A stretch of DNA of 35,600 nucleotides from Candidatus Dojkabacteria bacterium (GCA_012842045.1 DUTP01000002.1:1-35600); one strand, 5' to 3'. Counted from the first letter of the stretch, positions 18,438 through 28,689 are shown. Notes: a model not told the origin generated them from the sequence alone. Translations and numbers: made by a program.

Positions 18438-19973
18438 ATGGAAGATATTACAAGTGATTTAATTGGACAAAGAAATGTTAGGATTGAGAAAGTAAAGAAA
18501 CTCAGAGAATTGGGGATTGACCCATATCCTGCAAAAACGCATAGGAAAGACAAGATAGGGGATGTGGTTGAGAATTTTGAGAAATATGAAGGCAAGGAGA
18601 CATGTTTAGTGGGTAGAGTTATGGCATGGAGAGAACATGGAAAGTTGGTTTTTGGTGATATAAGGGATCAATCTGGGAATATTCAGATAATGATCAAGCA
18701 AGATAATTTGGTTGAGGATTTGAAGAAAGGGTATTTGGGTTGGGAACATCTTTCACTTTTGGATTTAGCTGATTTTGTTGAAGTATATGGAACAATCGGT
18801 AAATCCAAAACGGGACAGATTACTATCATGGTAGAGTGTATTCGATTACTTTCTAAAGCCATTAGACCAATTCCTAGAGAACTTAAGAGTAAGGAACAGA
18901 AATTTAGAAGAAGATATTTAGACTTAGTTATTCATCCAGAAAAGATGAGATTGTTTGAAAGGAAGGCTAAGTTTTGGCAAGTACAGAGAGATTTCTTGAG
19001 AAAAGAAGGTTTTATGGAAGTAGAAGTTCCAATTATGGAACCAGTAACAGGAGGAGCAGATGCACGACCATTTATTACACATCATAATGCACTTGACCAA
19101 GAATTCTATCTTAGAATTTCTACCGAATTGTACCAGAAGAGGTTAATAGGTGCAGGTTTTGAAAAGATATATACTTTTGGTCCACACTTTAGAAATGAAG
19201 GTATGGATGATGAACATCTTCAAGAATTCTATGATATCGAATGGTATTGGGCATATGCTGATTACAAAGACAATATGAAATTAGTAAGAGAATTGTTCTT
19301 AGAGATTGCAAAGAAAGTGTATGGAAAGACAGAATTTGAAACAAGAGGGCATAAGTTTGATTTAGCAGATGAATGGAAAGAGATAGACTATGCAACGACA
19401 ATTAAAGATCACTTTGGAATTGATATTTTCAAGGATAGTGATGAAAAAATATTAGATGTAATAAAAAAGAATAATATTGAGATGGGTGGGGAGGTGAATA
19501 GGAATAGAATGATTGATACTCTTTGGAAGGATATTAGGACTAAGATATCAGGACCAGCATTTCTTGTTAATCAACCTAAGTTCATTTCACCATTAGCTAA
19601 ATCACATGAGGATAATGAAGAACTAACACAGAGATTCCAAGTGATAATAGCAGGTAGTGAGTTAGGTAACGGATATACAGAGATTAATGACCCTCAAGAC
19701 CAATTAGAAAGATTCTTAGAGCAACAGGCATTAAGAGAGAGTGGAGATGAGGAAGCACATATGTTGGATATAGATTTTGTAGAGATGTTGGAGTATGGTA
19801 TGCCACCTGTTAGTGGATATGGTCATAGTGAAAGGATATTCTGGTTTATGGAAGATGTTACTGCAAGAGAGGGAACATTCTTCCCACAGATGAGAATAGA
19901 GGTTGAGAATCTAACTAAGGAGATCTACAAAGATAAAGTAAAGTTTGAGGATACAAAGAAGAAAAAGAAGTAG
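18438..19973 (+). CDS. lysS: Lysyl-tRNA synthetase, class II
   Basis: OB-fold GRVMAWREHGKLVFGDIRDQSGNIQIMI; EVEVPIMEPVTGGADARPFITHHNALDQEFYLRIS; GPHFRNEGMDDEH. Confidence 0.95.
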   Translation: MEDITSDLIGQRNVRIEKVKKLRELGIDPYPAKTHRKDKIGDVVENFEKYEGKETCLVGRVMAWREHGKLVFGDIRDQSGNIQIMIKQDNLVEDLKKGYLGWEHLSLLDLADFVEVYGTIGKSKTGQITIMVECIRLLSKAIRPIPRELKSKEQKFRRRYLDLVIHPEKMRLFERKAKFWQVQRDFLRKEGFMEVEVPIMEPVTGGADARPFITHHNALDQEFYLRISTELYQKRLIGAGFEKIYTFGPHFRNEGMDDEHLQEFYDIEWYWAYADYKDNMKLVRELFLEIAKKVYGKTEFETRGHKFDLADEWKEIDYATTIKDHFGIDIFKDSDEKILDVIKKNNIEMGGEVNRNRMIDTLWKDIRTKISGPAFLVNQPKFISPLAKSHEDNEELTQRFQVIIAGSELGNGYTEINDPQDQLERFLEQQALRESGDEEAHMLDIDFVEMLEYGMPPVSGYGHSERIFWFMEDVTAREGTFFPQMRIEVENLTKEIYKDKVKFEDTKKKKK

Positions 19974-19987
19974 TTTCTAAAAAAGCT

Positions 19988-20623
19988 ATGTCAAAAGTTT
20001 TTAAACTTCAATTCCAAAAATCTAATAGTAAAAAGATAGATTCTTTCTACAAGAAAGCAATGGAAGAGTTAAGTGAATTCTACCAGCTTAATTGGAATAG
20101 GAATACCCCTTTTATTTATCTTGTTGATAGTAGGGAAGATTATGATAAGTTGAATGGTTTTAAGACAGAACCTTGGGTTGTAGCATCAGCCTTTGAAAAT
20201 GGTGTGCTTATGTTATCTCCAGAGAGTTATGAGAAAGAGAGTACACATAAATATTCAGATGATGAGTATTTCTCTCTTATAAAACATGAGTTTAGTCATC
20301 TTTTCTATAATATATTTGCTAAGAACAATTACCCCGTATGGCTAAATGAGGGTTTTGCAATATATTCATCTGGTCAGTTAGCTACTAAGAAGAGACCAAA
20401 GAAGTTAAGTAAATTTCTTAATTATTATTCACAAGGAGGAACAGATGTGTATGAAGAGTCTGGGTTTGTAGTAGAGGGTTTGATTAAGGAGTTTGGAAAA
20501 GAGAAGGTTTTGAAGTTTATCAAACTATTACCTAATGTTAGAGGAGAAAGAGTGTTTAAAGAAGCTTTTGAGAAGTTTTTTGATTTAGAATTAAGTTATG
20601 AGAGTATTCAGGAGTTGTTATAA
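19988..20623 (+). CDS. Gluzincin-type putative metallopeptidase (peptidase MA-like)
   Basis: YFSLIKHEFSHLFYNIF ... PVWLNEGFAIY (HExxH + downstream E). Confidence 0.8.
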   Translation: MSKVFKLQFQKSNSKKIDSFYKKAMEELSEFYQLNWNRNTPFIYLVDSREDYDKLNGFKTEPWVVASAFENGVLMLSPESYEKESTHKYSDDEYFSLIKHEFSHLFYNIFAKNNYPVWLNEGFAIYSSGQLATKKRPKKLSKFLNYYSQGGTDVYEESGFVVEGLIKEFGKEKVLKFIKLLPNVRGERVFKEAFEKFFDLELSYESIQELL

Positions 20624-20731
20624 AGTTATTAAATTTTAAGAAGCTCTCTTCAGGTAGTTTCTAGTTTTTTTATTTTTCTAATCCACCGATTTTTATCTAT
20701 TTATCAAATCTAAGAATTTCTATATAAATGA

Positions 20732-20737
20732 TATAAT
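20732..20737 (+). promoter_or_regulatory. -10 TATAAT (extended TGA-TATAAT) 5 nt before ATG 20743
   Basis: TGATATAAT-TATAT-ATG. Confidence 0.6.
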
Positions 20738-20742
20738 TATAT

Positions 20743-21138
20743 ATGGATTCTATAAAAGATATACTCTCACAACTTAAAAAAACTATCCCAAAAGAAAAAA
20801 AGAAAAAAGGTGAAAAAGAGATACAATCTAAACTCTTTGATTTAGACACATTAGAAACAAATCCTAAGAAACTTTTTGGAGATAAAGGGAAGTATGTATC
20901 TACAGAACATCAAAGTTATGGTTTAAGGTTAGCAGGTAAGTTAGATGATAAAAAAAGGTTAACTATGTATATCAAATGGGCAAAAACCAAGCCCAGAGCT
21001 ATACTAGAGACAGCCTTGAGTTTTGTATCTGATTATCCAAATGCAGAGAGTAAATCTAGGCTATTTATGTGGAAAGTAAAACAATTAGAAGATGAAATTA
21101 AATCGAAAAAAGAACAAAAACAGAAAGATACTAAGTAG
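20743..21138 (+). CDS. Hypothetical protein, Lys-rich
   Basis: Complete 131-aa ORF with canonical upstream -10. Confidence 0.7.
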   Translation: MDSIKDILSQLKKTIPKEKKKKGEKEIQSKLFDLDTLETNPKKLFGDKGKYVSTEHQSYGLRLAGKLDDKKRLTMYIKWAKTKPRAILETALSFVSDYPNAESKSRLFMWKVKQLEDEIKSKKEQKQKDTK

Positions 21139-21148
21139 GGAGATACAG

Positions 21149-21913
21149 ATGTATTTCTCTAGAGAGTTCCAGTACAGAGGGCAAATGGTTGCTTGGATTC
21201 TTGCAGATATTCTTAAGATACTAGGTCTCTGTTTTATCTGGCTAACTTCTGCAAAAGTTAATGGCAATGTAGAGCAAGGATATGTTGTGACATATTACAT
21301 TCTAATTATGCTTGTTAGTAAATTTACTTCAGACTACACGGTAGAGCATGGTGTTAGAAATATATTAGATGGTAGGTTTTCTAACTTCCTAATTAAACCA
21401 TTTAACTATCTTTTAGAATATTTAGGAATTAATATTGGGGGTAATGTTTTAAGAGTAATACTTTTCCTTCCTGCATTTCTTTTAGGAATATTAATTGCAT
21501 GGAAGAGTAATCTTTGGATTATGAATTTTAATATTCTTTCAATTTTCTTAGGACTAATTGCAATTGTTATTGGTTTTTCTATTAGTTTCTTAATGGGGAA
21601 TATTATTGCATTAGCTGCTATTAAGATAAAAGAGATGGATAGTATTAGAATATTTTTTTACAATGTGGCATCACTTCTCTCTGGGGAGTTCATACCTCTA
21701 GCTTTCATTTCAGGTGTAGCAAGGAAATTTTTCATTCTTCTACCTTTTAGATATACACTATCATTTCCAGTAGAGGTTTTTATTGGTGATATTGAAACAA
21801 AAGATATGTTGTTAGGTTTTCTAATGGGGATAACATGGCTTACAGTATTATATTTTTCTTACAAATTAATTTACAAGAAAGCTATTAAGAGATATGAAGC
21901 AGAAGGAATATAG
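21149..21913 (+). CDS. ABC-2 family permease subunit
   Basis: SREFQYRGQMVAWILADILKILGLCFIW, FSNFLIKPFNYLLEYLG, FLLPFRYTLSFPVEVFIG; ATG 21149 follows the upstream stop (track start 21092 overlaps it). Confidence 0.85.
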   Translation: MYFSREFQYRGQMVAWILADILKILGLCFIWLTSAKVNGNVEQGYVVTYYILIMLVSKFTSDYTVEHGVRNILDGRFSNFLIKPFNYLLEYLGINIGGNVLRVILFLPAFLLGILIAWKSNLWIMNFNILSIFLGLIAIVIGFSISFLMGNIIALAAIKIKEMDSIRIFFYNVASLLSGEFIPLAFISGVARKFFILLPFRYTLSFPVEVFIGDIETKDMLLGFLMGITWLTVLYFSYKLIYKKAIKRYEAEGI

Positions 21914-22706
21914 TAGGGGGATAAAATATTATTGGAATGTATGGAGACATGTTTTTAAGGGTGGTCTTAAACGAAGTTATCTTTACAAAACAGATATATT
22001 TGTAAGAATTCTTAGGACTCTTCTTGTTGTTGGAATACAGATTGGTTTGTTGAATATACTGTTTGGAAAGAGTGAAGTGTATGCTGGGTGGAATAAGTCA
22101 GAGACATATCTAGTTATTGGTATTTGGAATGTTCTTAACTATCTTGGTTGGTCGGTTTTTTCTACGAATCTTTTGTATTTGGAATCTAAAGTTATTGAGG
22201 GGAAATTTGACTATATTCTTCTTAAACCTCTCTCTTCATCTTGGTATGCTTCATTTTCAGATTTCTTCATTACAAACTTCATTACTGCAATATCGGGGGT
22301 TATATTAATAATCTATTACATAATTGTAGAATGGGGGAATATACAATTGTTGGATGTTCTTGTTGGTATATTAGCAATTTGTGTGGCATTACTTATTTGG
22401 TATGCTATATATCTTTTCTTTGCTAGTTTTACTATTTCAAATCCTAGAAATGGGATTCTTTCAATAGCTAAGGAACTTCTTGGGTTAACTAAGTATCCTA
22501 TGGATGTTTTTGGTAGTTCATTGGGTTTTGTTTTTTATACTGTTATACCAATTGCATTCCTAACTACTGTTCCTGCAAATATAATTAGAGGAGAGTTTAG
22601 CTATGGTTTTGTGTTGATAGGGTTAGGTATATCAATGCTACTTATTTTTATTGCTAACCTGTTTTGGAAGTGGAATGTAAAGAAATATTCTAGTGCGAGT
22701 AGCTAA
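21894..22706 (+). CDS. ABC-2 family permease subunit
   Basis: LRTLLVVGIQIGLLNILFG, GKFDYILLKPLSSSWYASFSDFF, LGLTKYPMDVFGSSLGFVFYTVIPIAFLTTVPANIIRGEFS. Confidence 0.87.
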   Translation: MKQKEYSRGIKYYWNVWRHVFKGGLKRSYLYKTDIFVRILRTLLVVGIQIGLLNILFGKSEVYAGWNKSETYLVIGIWNVLNYLGWSVFSTNLLYLESKVIEGKFDYILLKPLSSSWYASFSDFFITNFITAISGVILIIYYIIVEWGNIQLLDVLVGILAICVALLIWYAIYLFFASFTISNPRNGILSIAKELLGLTKYPMDVFGSSLGFVFYTVIPIAFLTTVPANIIRGEFSYGFVLIGLGISMLLIFIANLFWKWNVKKYSSASS

Positions 22707-22816
22707 AATGTAATTTTGTTTAACCTCTAGTATATTAAAAATCTACTAAAAAACATCTATAGTCCTTACTGTATACATACAAACTGATGAGGTAACCTTA
22801 TTTCTTATTTATTGAC

Positions 22817-24646
22817 CTACTTATATCCCTCCGCCTGTAATTTGTATGATTTACTGTATATTCCATCCTTCTTTACTAATTCTTCATGTGTGCCCTCTTC
22901 TACAACCTTTCCTTTGTCTAAAACAATAATCCTGTCAGCATTTCTAACAGTACTAAATCTATGCGATATAATGATTACTGTTTTATTATCAAAAAAATCA
23001 TATATTCTATTAAATATCTTGTATTCAGAAACAGCATCTATAGCGGCAGTGGGTTCATCAAAAATAGCAAGAGGAGCATTCCTGTAAAAGAATCTAGCAA
23101 TTGCTATCTTCTGGGCTTGTCCTGAACTTGGTCTAATACCACCTTCTACTTTCTCTGTCATTATCTGGTCATACTTATTCTTGTATTCCATAATAAATTC
23201 ATGGGCATCTGCATTCTTAGCAGCTTCAATGACCTTTTTCTCGTCTACTTTCTCCTTTGGTTTCCCAGTGATAATGTTTTCCTTTACACTAAGGTGTGAA
23301 TAGAAGTTGAATTCTTGAAAGAGTACACCAAGGTTCTTGTACCAATCATCTATTGATAAATCATTAATATTGATTCCATTAATTAAAATTGCACCACTAG
23401 TTACAGAATATATTCTCGCTAAGAGTTTTACGATTGTAGTCTTTCCAGCACCGTTATGTCCGACCAAAGCTACTTCTTCTCCACTGTCAATTTTAAAACT
23501 TAGATTCTTAAACACGTATTTTTTTGCTTTTGGATATTTAAAAGAAACATTTCTAAATTCAATTTCTGGAGGAGTGTCTAAATATGGAAGCTTGATGTTT
23601 CCATCTTCAACTGCAGGCTTCATCTCGAAGAGAGCAATAAGATCTTTCATCTTTACTGAGAACTCATTCATAAATGTGATGGAAGCTAACATACTGTCCA
23701 AAGAACCTGCAAATGTATCTAAAGCTCTCATTTGAAAGGAGGCAGTTCCCATTGTAAATTTCCCATGTACGAAGTTATAGAAGACAACACCATATCCGAC
23801 AACACCAATTATTGAATCTAAAGCAGAAAGGAAGAAATTAGTAACTTCTCTCTCTTTGAAAATTTTTAACATTCCATTGTTAAACCAAGTAAAGCAGTCA
23901 TCAAATTTCTTTTTAAAGAACTCATATCCTCCAACAATACTAATCTCTTGTAGACTAGATGCATTTTGTACAGCACCTATGGATGACCATGCAATTCTTC
24001 TTTTTTCCGAATTATCTACTTGCCAGTGAAAATCCTTTTTCATGAAATATTGATCAGGGAAGAATCTGATAATCATAGATCCTAAAAGTACCGGAATCAT
24101 GACAGGGAAGAAGGAGAATATTACAACACCAGAAACAATTACTTGAACAATGTTGGAGATGAACACAACAGTATCATTAAGGACCATAAATGTGTCTTGT
24201 AACCATTGTGAAGCTCTGTTTATACGATTTAATATATCTGGGTTTTCTAAGTTTTGTACACCTAAGTAATTCAATTGTTGTGCAAATATAATTTCTAATC
24301 TGCTTCGAGATATTTGTCTTAATCCTCTGTAAGAGTATTGATATATATTCCCAATTAGTCCAGAGACAAAAATGTAGTAGAGAAGCAAAGCTACTAGATA
24401 TGGAATCATTAATCTAAAATCTTTAGCCTCACTTGAAGCTACCATAATTAATTGGTCAATTATTTTTGCAAAAAACACTCCATATATTAAACCTCTTAAA
24501 TCTCTAAGAATCCTTGTTATCAAAAGTAATATGGTTTTACTGGGAGAGATTTCATAGTATGTTTTAAATATCCAACCAACAGTTTTGATAAATTCTTTTG
24601 GAGATAATTTCTCCTGTTTTTCTTTTTCCTGCTTTTTCTTTTCCAT
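22817..24646 (-). CDS. ABC transporter, fused permease and ATP-binding protein (exporter type)
   Basis: GHNGAGKTTIVKLLARIY Walker A, PSSGQAQKIAIARFFYRNAPLAIFDEPTAAIDA signature/Walker B. Confidence 0.95.
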   Translation of the reverse strand: MEKKKQEKEKQEKLSPKEFIKTVGWIFKTYYEISPSKTILLLITRILRDLRGLIYGVFFAKIIDQLIMVASSEAKDFRLMIPYLVALLLYYIFVSGLIGNIYQYSYRGLRQISRSRLEIIFAQQLNYLGVQNLENPDILNRINRASQWLQDTFMVLNDTVVFISNIVQVIVSGVVIFSFFPVMIPVLLGSMIIRFFPDQYFMKKDFHWQVDNSEKRRIAWSSIGAVQNASSLQEISIVGGYEFFKKKFDDCFTWFNNGMLKIFKEREVTNFFLSALDSIIGVVGYGVVFYNFVHGKFTMGTASFQMRALDTFAGSLDSMLASITFMNEFSVKMKDLIALFEMKPAVEDGNIKLPYLDTPPEIEFRNVSFKYPKAKKYVFKNLSFKIDSGEEVALVGHNGAGKTTIVKLLARIYSVTSGAILINGININDLSIDDWYKNLGVLFQEFNFYSHLSVKENIITGKPKEKVDEKKVIEAAKNADAHEFIMEYKNKYDQIMTEKVEGGIRPSSGQAQKIAIARFFYRNAPLAIFDEPTAAIDAVSEYKIFNRIYDFFDNKTVIIISHRFSTVRNADRIIVLDKGKVVEEGTHEELVKKDGIYSKSYKLQAEGYK

Positions 24647-24720
24647 TATTGATAGAGGATATGTTTAATAAAGACTATTGTAACAGGTGAAATTGAAATG
24701 TGTCAAATGTTTTTGTTGAG

Positions 24721-25710
24721 TTATAGGTGTTTTCTAACGACTTTTAATATTTTTTCTAGAACCTCGTCTAATGAAGTAGCCTGTATCTGTACACCTGCTG
24801 AATATGTATGACCACCTCCTCCTAGCTCTTCTGCTATTACCTTGACATCCTGATATCCTTTAGTACTTCTAAATGAAACAAACCAAACATTTTCAATATT
24901 CATATCTGGTTTTAAGATAAAACCCCAATGTACACCTTGTATAAATCGGAGATATTTATCTCTCAAGAAGCTCTGTGCTGTACTGGCTCCTTTCTTTAAT
25001 TCATCATTGTTTTCTAAATCTTCTCTACTTACAAACATATATGCCATATCTTTCTCAATTATTAATGACTCTAAGTATTTAATAATGGCAGGTGTTGCTT
25101 CTCTTGGGAATTTTGAGTTCCTGTATGCAAAGTCCTCAAGGTCCACGTCAGCTATCTCTTTGGCATCTGCAAATACTCTATGTGTGTTGGGAGTGGTGAC
25201 ATCGTAAAGGAATCTACCAGTGTCTGCAACTATTCCATACTGTACTAACTCTGCCTTCTCTTCATCTAGTTTAAATTTTTTCCCATATACACTCTTAAGA
25301 AGTTCATGAACCTCTTCTGCTGCAGAACTCATGTTGTTGTTTATCAAAACTTCACCATGTACATAATTAAAAAAAGTATCGTGGTGATCTATATATATCT
25401 TTTGAATATCGTTAGAAATATTATCTTCATCGCCAGTACACAAACTAATATCTCCGGCATCAGTTACAATGATTAAATCAAAACCAGTTGAATCTAATCT
25501 GTCTACCATCTCAATATCCTTCATTCTTGGCAACCTAATTGTAGGACTCTGTTTGGTTTGAAAGACAAATCTCTTCTTAGGATATATCTCCTCTAAACTT
25601 ATCTTAAGAAGTAATGCACTAGAGAAAGCATCAATGTCTGGTCCTTTATGAGTCAGAATTAATATGTTTTTTGACCTTTCAACAAGTTTTTTGAATAGTT
25701 TGTAAGACAT
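24721..25710 (-). CDS. DHH-family phosphoesterase (NrnA-like oligoribonuclease)
   Basis: LTHKGPDIDAFSSALLL, IIVTDAGD, IYIDHHDTF, AEELGGGGHTYSAGVQ. Confidence 0.9.
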   Translation of the reverse strand: MSYKLFKKLVERSKNILILTHKGPDIDAFSSALLLKISLEEIYPKKRFVFQTKQSPTIRLPRMKDIEMVDRLDSTGFDLIIVTDAGDISLCTGDEDNISNDIQKIYIDHHDTFFNYVHGEVLINNNMSSAAEEVHELLKSVYGKKFKLDEEKAELVQYGIVADTGRFLYDVTTPNTHRVFADAKEIADVDLEDFAYRNSKFPREATPAIIKYLESLIIEKDMAYMFVSREDLENNDELKKGASTAQSFLRDKYLRFIQGVHWGFILKPDMNIENVWFVSFRSTKGYQDVKVIAEELGGGGHTYSAGVQIQATSLDEVLEKILKVVRKHL

Positions 25711-25715
25711 GACTC

Positions 25716-25721
25716 ATTATA
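25716..25721 (-). promoter_or_regulatory. -10 TATAAT (minus strand) 5 nt before the NrnA-like ATG
   Basis: Minus strand GGTATAAT-GAGTC-ATG. Confidence 0.6.
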
Positions 25722-25825
25722 CCATCCATTTAAAATGATTGTCTTGCAATATTTTCTATACACTTTAATTGATATCATAAATAACTTGTGATACTGTATT
25801 AATATAACTTTTAAATAAAATAGTT

Positions 25826-26731
25826 ATGAACAAAAACAAGGTTTTACAAATAGTCTTGTTTGTTCTTCTCTTTCTCATTGTAGGTCTTGGTGCATATTAT
25901 CTCTATTCAAAAGGAGTAATATGTAAATCACCAACAAGAACCGATGAAGAGATTACAGAGGAAGGTCTATACAAGACAGATGAAGGAGTAAGTTTTGAAC
26001 TAATTAGTCCTTTACCTGATAGTGAGATAGATTGTAAGTTTACTCTAGCTGGTAAAATGCCAAGAGAGTGGTTCTTTGAAAACTCCTTTTCATATTCAAT
26101 CATTGTAGATGGAAAAGAAGTATTAGCAGGTTCTGTACAAAGCAAAGATGACTATACAGAGAAAGAGATTTTAGAATTTGCTGAGGAGATTGAGTGCAAG
26201 GAGGGGTGTATTGGTGAGGGAGAGATTGTTTTAAAGAATGCTAACCCATCTGGTTTGCCAGAGAATGATGATCAGTACAGGATACCTGTTAAATTTACAT
26301 CGAAATGTTCTGTAGAGGAGGTTGTAGAGGAAACTCCTAAGGTAGCAGTAGTAAAACTTTTCTTTGGGAATAGTGAGAAAGATCCTGATTTTGAGAAATG
26401 TGAAGTAACATATGAGGTTAAAAGAACTATCAATGAGGTTGTAGCTGTTGGTAAAGCATCTATAAATGAGCTTCTTAAAGGACCAAGTACAATAGAGAAA
26501 AGTAAAGGATTTTACACTTCTATTCCTTCAGGAACAGAATTAAAATCTATTAATATTAAGGATGGAGTAGCATATGTAGATTTCAATGAGAAACTAATTG
26601 AAGGAGTAGGTGGAAACTGTTTAACAAGTAGGATTAGATCACAGATTACAAATACACTTAAACAATTTCCAACAGTGAAAAAAGTTGTAATACAAGTTAA
26701 TGGGAAATCTGAAGGAGTATTAGAACCGTAG
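25826..26731 (+). CDS. GerMN-domain membrane-anchored protein with upstream Gmad2-like Ig region
   Basis: VAVVKLFFGNSEKDP, INELLKGPSTIEKSKGFYTSIPSGTELKSINIKDGVAYVDFNEKL; FELISPLPDSEIDCKFTLAGKMPREWFFENSFSYSI. Confidence 0.87.
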   Translation: MNKNKVLQIVLFVLLFLIVGLGAYYLYSKGVICKSPTRTDEEITEEGLYKTDEGVSFELISPLPDSEIDCKFTLAGKMPREWFFENSFSYSIIVDGKEVLAGSVQSKDDYTEKEILEFAEEIECKEGCIGEGEIVLKNANPSGLPENDDQYRIPVKFTSKCSVEEVVEETPKVAVVKLFFGNSEKDPDFEKCEVTYEVKRTINEVVAVGKASINELLKGPSTIEKSKGFYTSIPSGTELKSINIKDGVAYVDFNEKLIEGVGGNCLTSRIRSQITNTLKQFPTVKKVVIQVNGKSEGVLEP

Positions 26732-26855
26732 TCTAATACTAAACCAGAGTAGTTAAATAATATTTTTCTTTTTAGCTAAATAGCCCTTGGGTCGTTGATA
26801 TAACCTAGTTATGGTAATATAATAGACATATCTTACTAAATTAATAAAAACAGAT

Positions 26856-28124
26856 ATGTTAGATATCAAACGCATAGTAGAACACAAAGAAGAAGTTCAA
26901 AGAGGTCTTCTCAAAAGAATGAATCCAGAAGATTTCAATCTAGGTGAAATAATATCTCTTTACGAAAATAAGAAGTCGTTACAAACAGAGTTTGATACAA
27001 AAAGAGCAGAGCAAAATAGTTTTAATGAAAGAATGGCTAAGGAAGATAAGGGAAGTGATGCTTTTAAGGAATTAGTAAAGGAACTCAAAGAACTATCTGA
27101 AGAAGTAAAAGAAATAGAAACAAGATTAAAAGAAGCAGATGAAAAACTAAAATCTAAGTTAGAGGTTCTCCCAAATGTACCAGATGAAGATGTAGTTTCT
27201 GGTGGTAAGGAAAACAATGAAGTTGTAAAAGAGGTTGGAAGAAAACCAGAATATGCATTTGCAATTAGAGACCATGTAGAGCTAGGTGTTGATTTAGGAA
27301 TCTTTGATTTTGAAACAGCATCAAAAGTTTCTGGAAACAACTTCTCTATGTACAGAGGTTTAGGTGCACAACTAGAATGGGCATTGATAAACTACTTCAT
27401 TTCAACACACTTAGATAATGGATACGAAATGATAATACCTCCTAATCTTGTAGTAAGAGAATCAGCATATACAGCAGGACAACTACCAAAGTTCGAAGAT
27501 GATGTATATTGGGTTCAAGATGGACTATGCTTAATTCCTACATCAGAAACAGTCCTTACCAATATCTACAGAGGAGATATCTTAAATGAGAGTGATTTAC
27601 CAAAGAAGTTCTTTGCATATACACCTTGCTATCGAAGAGAAGCAGGAAGTTACAGAGCTAATGAAAAAGGTTTAATTAGAATGCATCAATTTAACAAAGT
27701 AGAAATGTTCCAATATACTTCTGTAGAAAAGTCAAAGGAAAGTTTTGAAGAGATGCTAAATATTGCAGAAGAGTTAGTTGCTGGATTAGGTTTGCATTAC
27801 AGAGTTGTAAAATTAGCCGCAGGGGATTGTTCTGCTGGTATGGCAAGAACATATGATGTTGAGGTATATATCCCATCTATGGATACATACTATGAAGTCA
27901 GTTCTGTCTCCAATTCTAAGGACTATCAAGCTAGAAGAGGTAATATGAGGTACAAGAAAGCAGATGGAAAGATAGAGTTCTTACATACCCTAAATGGCTC
28001 TGGTTTAGCAACAAGTAGATTAATGGTTGGCCTCATTGAAACATACCAAAATGAAGATGGTAGTGTGACAATTCCAGAGGTTCTAAGACCATTTATGAAT
28101 GGTTTAAGTAAAATATCTAAGTAA
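26856..28124 (+). CDS. serS: Seryl-tRNA synthetase
   Basis: N-terminal coiled coil; CLIPTSETVLTNIY, CYRREAGSYRANEKGLIRMHQFNKVEMF, LNGSGLATSRLMVGLIETYQNEDGSVTIPEVLRPFM. Confidence 0.97.
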   Translation: MLDIKRIVEHKEEVQRGLLKRMNPEDFNLGEIISLYENKKSLQTEFDTKRAEQNSFNERMAKEDKGSDAFKELVKELKELSEEVKEIETRLKEADEKLKSKLEVLPNVPDEDVVSGGKENNEVVKEVGRKPEYAFAIRDHVELGVDLGIFDFETASKVSGNNFSMYRGLGAQLEWALINYFISTHLDNGYEMIIPPNLVVRESAYTAGQLPKFEDDVYWVQDGLCLIPTSETVLTNIYRGDILNESDLPKKFFAYTPCYRREAGSYRANEKGLIRMHQFNKVEMFQYTSVEKSKESFEEMLNIAEELVAGLGLHYRVVKLAAGDCSAGMARTYDVEVYIPSMDTYYEVSSVSNSKDYQARRGNMRYKKADGKIEFLHTLNGSGLATSRLMVGLIETYQNEDGSVTIPEVLRPFMNGLSKISK

Positions 28125-28128
28125 AACA

Positions 28129-28689
28129 ATGAGCATATTTGTTGGCTTTTTTCCAGATGATGAAATTAAAACAAAAATAGCTACTGTAGTAGTAGGTGTA
28201 AAGGATGTATTCAAAGATTTAGGAATTAATGTTAGATGGAGTGAAGCAGGAAAGTACCATGTAACATTACTTTTTCTTAGTGCTGATACGTCACCAATTA
28301 AATTACTGTATTACAAGTTTCTACTTAAAAAATTTAGTTTTAAGAAGTTTAAGATAAGATTTAATTCTATAAAGTTAGGTCTCTCAAGAAAATTTAGGCA
28401 ATTAATATATCTAGATTTATTGGAAGGTGGAGAGGAGATGAGAGGACTATATTTAACACTCAAAAAACTCTTGAAAAGTAAACAGGATATCAATTTCATT
28501 CCACACCTTACACTAGGAAGAGTAAATAAAGATGTATCACAGCAAGAATATTTGAATATAGTGAAAGATTTAAATGTTCTTACTAAAAAACTAAAAGTAA
28601 GTGATATCTCTTTTTCGGTGGATAGTATAGATTTAGTTAAATCACAGGATGGAAAGTATTCAGTTGAAATGAGCATTTCTAGTTCTTAG
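28129..28689 (+). CDS. thpR: RNA 2',3'-cyclic phosphodiesterase / 2'-5' RNA ligase family
   Basis: Two HxT motifs: KYHVTLLFL and FIPHLTLGRV. Confidence 0.88.
   Translation: MSIFVGFFPDDEIKTKIATVVVGVKDVFKDLGINVRWSEAGKYHVTLLFLSADTSPIKLLYYKFLLKKFSFKKFKIRFNSIKLGLSRKFRQLIYLDLLEGGEEMRGLYLTLKKLLKSKQDINFIPHLTLGRVNKDVSQQEYLNIVKDLNVLTKKLKVSDISFSVDSIDLVKSQDGKYSVEMSISSS

Noticed and set aside
25826-26731. GerMN/Gmad2 protein and RNase Y as evidence for sporulation
   Set aside because: Both occur widely in non-sporulating bacteria; no other sporulation genes in the window
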